Assembly (NCBI RefSeq): GCF_014203795.1
Contig: NZ_JACHJU010000001.1
Span: 1,240,001 to 1,304,000 of the forward strand
DNA length: 64,000 nt
Source: Streptosporangium album
GTDB lineage: Bacteria; Actinomycetota; Actinomycetes; Streptosporangiales; Streptosporangiaceae
Direction: 5' to 3'
Position numbers and translations under genes: made by a program. This document shows positions 61,061 through 64,000 of this stretch, piece by piece; position 1 is the first letter of the stretch; each line of letters begins with the position of its first letter. The notes under the pieces were generated by a model. That model made no database searches. It was not told the DNA's origin and was given only the letters and a program-made list of their open reading frames with translations.

Positions 61061-61459
61061 GTGGCGGATCCTGACAAGTATCTGGCCGGAGACAGCAGCT
61101 GGCTGACGACGCCGTGGCCCGGGCTCGATCCCAAGAAGGACGAGATTGAGCACAACCCCACAAAGCTCAAGAACCTCGCGACGGATCTTCAGAACATGCT
61201 GACCCGCCTCCAGGGCACCGAGACCGGCTCCCTCAGTGACGCGAGCATGCGCACCACCGTCATGGCGCTGAGCACCGTGACCGAAGACTGGCCGGCGGGC
61301 AAGTTCCTCTTCGACGCCATGGAGAAGGGGAACAAGGAGTTCACGCACGTCTACCAGGAGATCATCAACAAGCTCGAGGCCGCCATCGTGCTGATCCAGG
61401 CCGGGGCGGGCATCTACGACGGCGCCAATATCGCCAACGGCGGCAAAGAGAACGTCTAA
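61061..61459 (+). CDS. ESX/WXG100-like small helical protein
   Basis: 132 residues from GTG 61061 (GGAGG, six nt upstream). It is soluble and mostly helical (HNPTKLKNLATDLQNMLTRLQG, STVTEDWPAGKFLFDAM, YQEIINKLEAAIVLIQAGAGIYDGANIANGG), like the first partner of WXG100/EspC-type pairs that dimerise and leave by a type VII system. Followed after 21 nt by a Pro/Gly-rich WXG-like gene, with which it probably forms a complex. No T7SS core gene is in the window. Confidence 0.72.
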   Translation: MADPDKYLAGDSSWLTTPWPGLDPKKDEIEHNPTKLKNLATDLQNMLTRLQGTETGSLSDASMRTTVMALSTVTEDWPAGKFLFDAMEKGNKEFTHVYQEIINKLEAAIVLIQAGAGIYDGANIANGGKENV

Positions 61460-61480
61460 GCCCGCTGGAGGGGTGCTGGC

Positions 61481-62797
61481 ATGGAGATTTCCAAGAAGAC
61501 GCACTTCATCAAGACCGTCTGCGGCGACTTCAGCGTCAAGGGCGACCAGCCCGTGGCCAGGGTCAAGCAGATCATCGAGGGCCTGGACGGCCCCGCGATC
61601 GAGAAGGCCGGGAACGCCTATCTGGACGCGTGTTCCCTGCTGGCCGAGTGCCGGATCGCGGTCGAGAACGCCAGCAAGGCCATGGCCGACTGCTGGGGCG
61701 ACAGAGCCTCGGTCGAGGCCCAGACCGCGCTGCGGTACATCCACTCGACGGTCCGCGAACTCTCGGACAAGGGCAACATGATGGGGCGCCCCCTGGAGTC
61801 GCTCGGCAAGGCCCTGCCCGCCTACAAGGAGACCGGCGAGGGCGGGTTCGCGCCCTCGTGGAGCGAGAACACCTACACCTTCAACGACGACTGGGACGAC
61901 TTCTACGACACCAAGGACGGCGTGAAGTGGGGGTCGCAGAACGACCTCGCCAAGAAGCACCTCGAGGCGCTGAACGCGGAGGTCCAGAAGTGGCACAACT
62001 TGCTCCCCGACTCGCTGCGCAAGGAACTGCCGAAGATCGAGCCGCCGACCGCCCCCGACCCCCACTACAAGACGCCGCCCTACCCCACCGGCGACCACTA
62101 CAGCAGGAGCACCCCCTACGGGGGGAACAACTATGCGGGTCCGGCCTCCCATACCGTAGGGAACGACTCCGATCCTTTCGGGGCGGGCAACCAGCCCGGG
62201 GACGGGAGTTCGGACCCCTCCGGGGGGCTGCCGTCCGGGCAGAAGTATCCGGACGGGACGCCGGGGGCTGACGGATCGGGTGCGGGCGGTGCCGCCCCCT
62301 CCGGCGGGGCGAACGATCCCTCCAACGGGACGGGCGACCCCTCCGGGGGCCTGACGGACCCCACGAAAGGCCTGACCGACCCCTCCGGCGGAGTGAACGA
62401 CCCCACCAAGGGTCCCGGCGCCGACGACTCGCGGTCCACCAACCTCGCGGAGTACACGCAACCCACCGGGCCGGACAGCACGGCCAACCCGTATCAGAAC
62501 ACCTCCACCTCCAACCCCCACAAGGATCCGACCACCACCGTGACACCGACGACCTCCCCCACCACCACGGGCGGCGGTGGCACCAGCACAGGCGGCGGAG
62601 CGGGCGGAGCGGTCAATCCTGCCAGCGCGCGCGCCGCGGGCATGAACGGCATGAACGGCATGCCGATCGGCATGGGTGGCATGCCGAGCAGTGCGGGCCA
62701 GGAGAGTCAGGAGCAGGAGACCCAGACCTGGCTGCACCAGGACGATGACGTGTGGACCGGGGACCACACCGGCGTCGTCAGCCACACGATCGGATAG
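61481..62797 (+). CDS. WXG/PPE-like protein with long Gly/Pro/Thr-rich tail
   Basis: 438 residues. The N-terminal 160 are helical with a Trp-Gly turn (ADCWGDRAS, about 70-77) in the place of the WxG of WXG100 proteins. From about 185 it is low-complexity: PPYPTGDHY, many DPSGG and DPTKG repeats (about 240-320), PTTSPTTTGGGG, and a Met/Gly stretch (GMNGMNGMPIGMGGM). The last 20 residues, TWLHQDDDVWTGDHTGVVSH, form an acidic tail typical of actinobacterial ESX-linked proteins. A probable type VII substrate or chaperone. ATG 61481 has GGAGGGG. Confidence 0.78.
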   Translation: MEISKKTHFIKTVCGDFSVKGDQPVARVKQIIEGLDGPAIEKAGNAYLDACSLLAECRIAVENASKAMADCWGDRASVEAQTALRYIHSTVRELSDKGNMMGRPLESLGKALPAYKETGEGGFAPSWSENTYTFNDDWDDFYDTKDGVKWGSQNDLAKKHLEALNAEVQKWHNLLPDSLRKELPKIEPPTAPDPHYKTPPYPTGDHYSRSTPYGGNNYAGPASHTVGNDSDPFGAGNQPGDGSSDPSGGLPSGQKYPDGTPGADGSGAGGAAPSGGANDPSNGTGDPSGGLTDPTKGLTDPSGGVNDPTKGPGADDSRSTNLAEYTQPTGPDSTANPYQNTSTSNPHKDPTTTVTPTTSPTTTGGGGTSTGGGAGGAVNPASARAAGMNGMNGMPIGMGGMPSSAGQESQEQETQTWLHQDDDVWTGDHTGVVSHTIG

Positions 62798-62961
62798 CGC
62801 ACCGGATCCCACGGCTGTCCGATGGCTGCGTTGTGGGCCGCCTGCCTGCCCGCGCCGGTTCTCGTCGCGTCCGTCCCGCTGGTCCGGCGCATCGAGGCCG
62901 TCGCGCTGTCCGAGCTGCTCGAGATGCATGTCCGCGACCGTGCGGACCGGCTGTATCTGTG

Positions 62962-63045
62962 GGCGCCGGCGCGGACGTCGTGCTCATGGATGTCCGCATG
63001 CCGTACATGGACGGGCTCGTCGCGACCCGGGAGCTCCTCCAAGGG
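62962..63045 (+). pseudogene. response-regulator receiver-domain fragment
   Basis: About 28 codons reading GAGADVVLMDVRMPYMDGLVATRELL, the phospho-acceptor strand of a NarL/LuxR-type response regulator. The rest of the gene is missing on both sides. Upstream (62820-62960) there is another possible remnant with coding-like composition but no recognised relative. Confidence 0.7.
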
Positions 63046-63130
63046 GAGGAACCCCTGATCTCAGATGTCCGTCAAACCGGATCAAGCCCAGCTACGCCTT
63101 GCACGTGATAAACCGCCACCCCCTATGAGG

Positions 63131-63394
63131 TCAGGCATCCCTCAGGAGGGAGCGCACCAGCTCAGTGATCTCTGCGGGAGCGGTCCTTGGCGTCCCTGCG
63201 TTGAACGGTGGCTGCGGCGCGTATTCCAACCCGAGCTGGATCGCCATGGCCATATCCTCGCCCGCCAGCAAGGATGCGAGGTAGAGCGCCATGTCGATGC
63301 CGGCCAGCACCCCGCCCGAGGTTATGATCTTGCCGTCTCTGACGAAGCGTTCGTTGACCGGCTGCGCCCCGAACTCCGCGAGTAACACGATCAC
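63131..63394 (-). pseudogene. DJ-1/PfpI-type gene fragment
   Basis: 87 codons that encode the C-terminal part of a DJ-1/PfpI protein: ERFVRDGKIITSGGVLAGIDMALYLASLLAG and AIQLGLEYAPQPPFNAG. The N-terminal half, with the nucleophile Cys, is absent. Frame begins without a usable start. Confidence 0.75.
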
Positions 63395-63416
63395 CGCAGG
63401 TCAGGAGTCTGGCGGG

Positions 63417-64000
63417 TCAGAACATCGAGATGTGGACGTGGTCCATGTGGTTGGCGGTGTTGCCGCCCCGGTTGGACATCATCTTCCAGCCGGCGCCGGT
63501 CCGGACGTCGTAGTAGCGCTGCTGCCAGATGATGTACATGACCCCGATCCGAGGGCCGTTGGTGATCGCCCACTGGGCCAGGCGGTCGCCGCGCTCCTTG
63601 GCCTCGGTGGTCGGGAGCCGGCCTCCGCTGCTCATCATGAAGTCGCAGGCCCGGCCGCTGCCGTGGTCGCCCGGGTCGCCGGGGCGCAGGCAACCGTAGC
63701 TGTAGGGCATCGGGAAGGTCTGCAGCACCAGGTTGCGCATGGCGACCGTGCGGGCGGTCAGGCCGCCGCTGCCGGAGGGGGTCTGGAAACCGTACTTGGC
63801 CAGGAGCCCCTCGATCCGGACCCGGTCCTTCTTGAGCTTGGCGATGTCGTCCTTGAGGCTGACGACCTTCGCCTCGGCGGACTTCTCCGCGGCTTTGGCT
63901 TTCTTGATCAGTCCCTGGATCCGGTTGAGCTGGACGGCACGCTGGTTGGCCAGGTAGGACATGGTCGCCGCGTGGCTGAGGACGAGACCGGCGTCACCGT
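63417..64000 (-). CDS. coiled-coil cell-surface protein with ARB_07466-like C-terminal domain, partial
   Basis: The reading frame is open through the window edge (SHAAT before MSYLANQRA), so its start lies outside. Visible are a heptad-like coiled coil (NQRAVQLNRIQGLIKKAKAAEKSAEAKVVSLKDDIAKLKKDR) and a C-terminal domain of about 110 residues: YSYGCLRPGDPGDHGSGRACDFM and HMDHVHISMF. This is the ARB_07466-like fold found after coiled coils in actinobacterial exported proteins; its HG..CDFM and HxDHVHI residues look like a hydrolase site. Probably secreted; function unknown. Confidence 0.75.
   Translation of the reverse strand, partial: GDAGLVLSHAATMSYLANQRAVQLNRIQGLIKKAKAAEKSAEAKVVSLKDDIAKLKKDRVRIEGLLAKYGFQTPSGSGGLTARTVAMRNLVLQTFPMPYSYGCLRPGDPGDHGSGRACDFMMSSGGRLPTTEAKERGDRLAQWAITNGPRIGVMYIIWQQRYYDVRTGAGWKMMSNRGGNTANHMDHVHISMF

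Overview
The window is chromosomal DNA from a high-GC actinomycete. Coding regions show very strong G/C bias at third codon positions, GTG and TTG starts are frequent, and the gene content (many secreted glycosidases, NB-ARC/LuxR regulator, LacI-controlled sugar uptake, cytochrome bd, WXG-like proteins) fits a filamentous soil genus of the Streptosporangium/Nonomuraea/Streptomyces kind. The genus is inferred; no rRNA or marker gene is present to settle it.

Layout. 0.1-8 kb: a 2-hydroxyacid dehydrogenase, a PHP phosphoesterase and a minus-strand operon (RpiR regulator fused to a permease, glutamine synthetase-like ligase, amidohydrolase, M20 hydrolase) that looks like a catabolic gamma-glutamylation or 'split FluG' locus. 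8-15.5 kb: a small secreted protein, an MFS exporter, a secreted erythromycin esterase-like protein, an alpha/beta hydrolase divergent from a MarR regulator across a large palindrome, a secreted amidase, a STAS protein and an APC-type permease. 17.6-32 kb: a wall-polysaccharide attack region with a GH81 beta-1,3-glucanase, an AA10 lytic monooxygenase with a chitin-type binding domain and a GH16 glucanase with two discoidin domains. The GH81 and GH16 genes carry the same GAGAGCGCTCTC operator core although they lie 11 kb apart. Several small genes, two identical tRNA-Lys(CTT) genes at 22.7 and 34.9 kb, a TnpB remnant and a sugar-dehydrogenase pseudogene are interspersed.

32-44 kb: cytochrome bd oxidase (cydAB-like), an OsmC protein, oxidoreductases, a holin-like membrane protein coupled to an aromatic amino acid lyase homologue without the canonical Ala-Ser-Gly triad, a LacI regulator with tandem operators, an amidohydrolase plus cysteine dioxygenase-like pair, and an orphan cytochrome b (qcrB). 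44-52 kb: a glycerophosphodiester phosphodiesterase, an MFS transporter, and a LacI regulator plus sugar ABC transporter (binding protein and two permeases, no ATPase) sharing the perfect palindrome TGACAACGTTGTCA. 52-61 kb: an 830-residue NB-ARC/LuxR regulator, a class B penicillin-binding protein, a MerR regulator beside an aldo/keto reductase remnant, and a TetR / GH1 beta-glucosidase / aldo-keto reductase cluster. 61-64 kb: two WXG/ESX-like proteins, a patch of gene fragments, and a coiled-coil cell-surface protein running off the window.

How the parts work together: GH81, GH16, the monooxygenase and GH1 would together open and digest beta-1,3-glucan and chitin of fungal walls. The ABC importer and its LacI repressor form a separate sugar uptake unit. 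The GS-like operon probably processes an amine or amide nitrogen source. The window also contains several deletion scars: a fused RpiR-permease, two micro-ORF bridges, four or five gene fragments and a possible frameshift.
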